From positions 1 through 6,548 of the forward strand of contig SOHS01000157.1 in NCBI GenBank assembly GCA_004377135.1: 6,548 nucleotides of DNA. Reading direction: 5' to 3'. This document shows positions 5,809-6,548 of the stretch, piece by piece (position 1 is the stretch's first letter; each line of letters begins with the position of its first letter). The position numbers and the translations under genes were made by a program. This DNA is from Dehalococcoidia bacterium (GTDB taxonomy: Bacteria > Chloroflexota > Dehalococcoidia > GIF9 > AB-539-J10). The notes under the pieces were generated by a model. That model was not told the DNA's origin. It saw nothing but the letters and a program-made list of their open reading frames with translations, and searched no databases.

Positions 5809-6548
5809 ATGGCGCAGATATTGAAGAGCAAAAACCTGGCCACCAAGTTTCAGATAATGGTGGAAATAGCAGCACATCAGCCTAACATACAGCAGAAAGA
5901 CATCGCTCCAAGATTGGGCATCACTTCGCAGGCAGTTTCCGAGTACGTGAAGGAATTGATAAAGGACGGCTGGCTGAGCTCCGAGGGTCGTTCCCGATAT
6001 AAGGTAACCAAGGAGGGCGTAGATTGGATTTTGCAGATGTCCCGGCAGTTACATAGTTACGCCTGGTTTGTAAGCAAAGCCGTGGCTGATATATCAACCA
6101 CCACTGCCATAGCTGATAGCGACTTATCCGTTGGCCAACCAGCATCGCTATATATGAAGGACGGCTTGCTCTTCGCCTCCGAGGTCATTAGGAGCAGAGG
6201 AGCTAAAGGAATAGCCGTCACTGAGGCTAAAAAGGGACAGGATGTCGGCATTCGCAATATCGAAGGAGTAATAAAACTCGAGCCAGCCGAAGTAATAATA
6301 GGCAAAGTACCCAACGTACAGGATGGAGGTGCAAGGAGCACCGACCTTTCCCGATTGGAAAAGGAAGTAAAGAAAGCAAGGCTGGTGGGGGTAATGGGCA
6401 CGGAAGCCCTGATAGCATTGAGGCAAATAGGTGTAAAGCCTGATTACGTTCATGGTGTCAGAGAAGCAGCCATAGAGGCAGCTTATTGTGGCTTGCCTTC
6501 CTTAGTCGTCTGTAGCGAGGACAAGGTTCCAATTCTGGTGCAGAGATT
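5809..6548 (+). CDS. Winged-helix transcriptional regulator of the COG1497-like family, 3' end missing
   Basis: The reading frame stays open from the ATG at 5809 to the window edge: 246 codons plus two bases, with the stop beyond. Residues 10-75 form a winged helix-turn-helix; LGITSQAVSEYVKEL (36-50) looks like the turn and recognition helix, and GRSRYKVTKEG (60-70) the wing. The remainder is an alpha/beta domain with no motif I can tie to a ligand. Its conserved-looking stretches are GKVPNVQDGGARSTDL (165-180), VGVMGTEAL (193-201) and AAYCGLPSLVV (224-234). The overall pattern recalls the predicted regulators grouped as COG1497, which I associate mostly with archaea. Ile ATA and Arg AGA/AGG codons are frequent. 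The start is the first usable codon in this frame and fits the leaderless promoter seven bases upstream. Target genes are unknown. Confidence 0.75.
   Translation, partial: MAQILKSKNLATKFQIMVEIAAHQPNIQQKDIAPRLGITSQAVSEYVKELIKDGWLSSEGRSRYKVTKEGVDWILQMSRQLHSYAWFVSKAVADISTTTAIADSDLSVGQPASLYMKDGLLFASEVIRSRGAKGIAVTEAKKGQDVGIRNIEGVIKLEPAEVIIGKVPNVQDGGARSTDLSRLEKEVKKARLVGVMGTEALIALRQIGVKPDYVHGVREAAIEAAYCGLPSLVVCSEDKVPILVQR

Noticed and set aside
5592..5846. Minus-strand open frame of 84 codons across the end of nth
   Set aside because: It covers the conserved cysteine loop of nth on the opposite strand and the leaderless promoter of the next gene; it is a shadow frame.
6057..6453. Several minus-strand open frames of 63-114 codons
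   Set aside because: All are antisense to the long open plus-strand regulator frame and are explained by its codon use.
1..6548. CRISPR array, insertion sequence, defence system or other novel multi-gene system
   Set aside because: No regularly spaced direct repeats, transposase, integrase, nuclease effector or toxin-antitoxin pair is visible; the genes are metabolic, repair and regulatory.

Overview
The window reads as a bacterial chromosome segment of moderate GC. It holds six complete genes and one gene cut by the right edge; none is visibly broken. The lineage cannot be fixed from sequence alone. Two sites look like sigma-70 promoters: a TTGCTT-17-TATGAT pair and a TGnTATAAT directly before a start codon. 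There are also REP-type palindromes and a compact LeuC/LeuD pair of the archaeal/thermophile size class. One gene belongs to a regulator family I associate mainly with archaea. My best guess is Chloroflexota (Dehalococcoidia-like), with a euryarchaeote as the main alternative.

Layout, left to right. (1) Positions 1-86 are non-coding, with one small GC-rich hairpin. (2) A minus-strand cluster read from 2957 down to 87 has three tightly coupled genes: an inosine/uridine-type nucleoside hydrolase, a PfkB/ribokinase-fold sugar or nucleoside kinase, and a membrane protein with two nucleoside-recognition (Gate) halves. The first junction has a 1-nt gap and the second a 4-nt GTGA overlap. A good promoter candidate lies just upstream of the hydrolase. 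(3) The 254-nt intergenic region 2958-3211 carries that promoter, a 64-nt inverted pair of GTAG-type REP sequences (a REPIN) and a second, unrelated REP-like palindrome. (4) A minus-strand leuC-leuD type pair, fused stop-to-start (TAGATG), encodes the large and small subunits of an isopropylmalate-dehydratase-family hydro-lyase. (5) Across a 73-nt divergent gap, the plus strand carries endonuclease III (nth). After 34 nt follows a winged-helix regulator that runs off the window and appears to be transcribed as a leaderless mRNA.

How the genes fit together. The three-gene cluster makes sense as nucleoside salvage: the membrane protein might move nucleosides or bases, the hydrolase splits nucleoside into base and ribose, and the kinase phosphorylates ribose or a nucleoside. 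The transport role is inference. The LeuCD pair isomerises a 2- or 3-hydroxy acid through a [4Fe-4S] centre. Its exact substrate is uncertain because the small-subunit specificity loop is not the usual leucine-pathway one and no other leucine gene is present here. nth is a housekeeping base-excision repair gene. No defence system, CRISPR array, tRNA, rRNA or transposase gene was seen.
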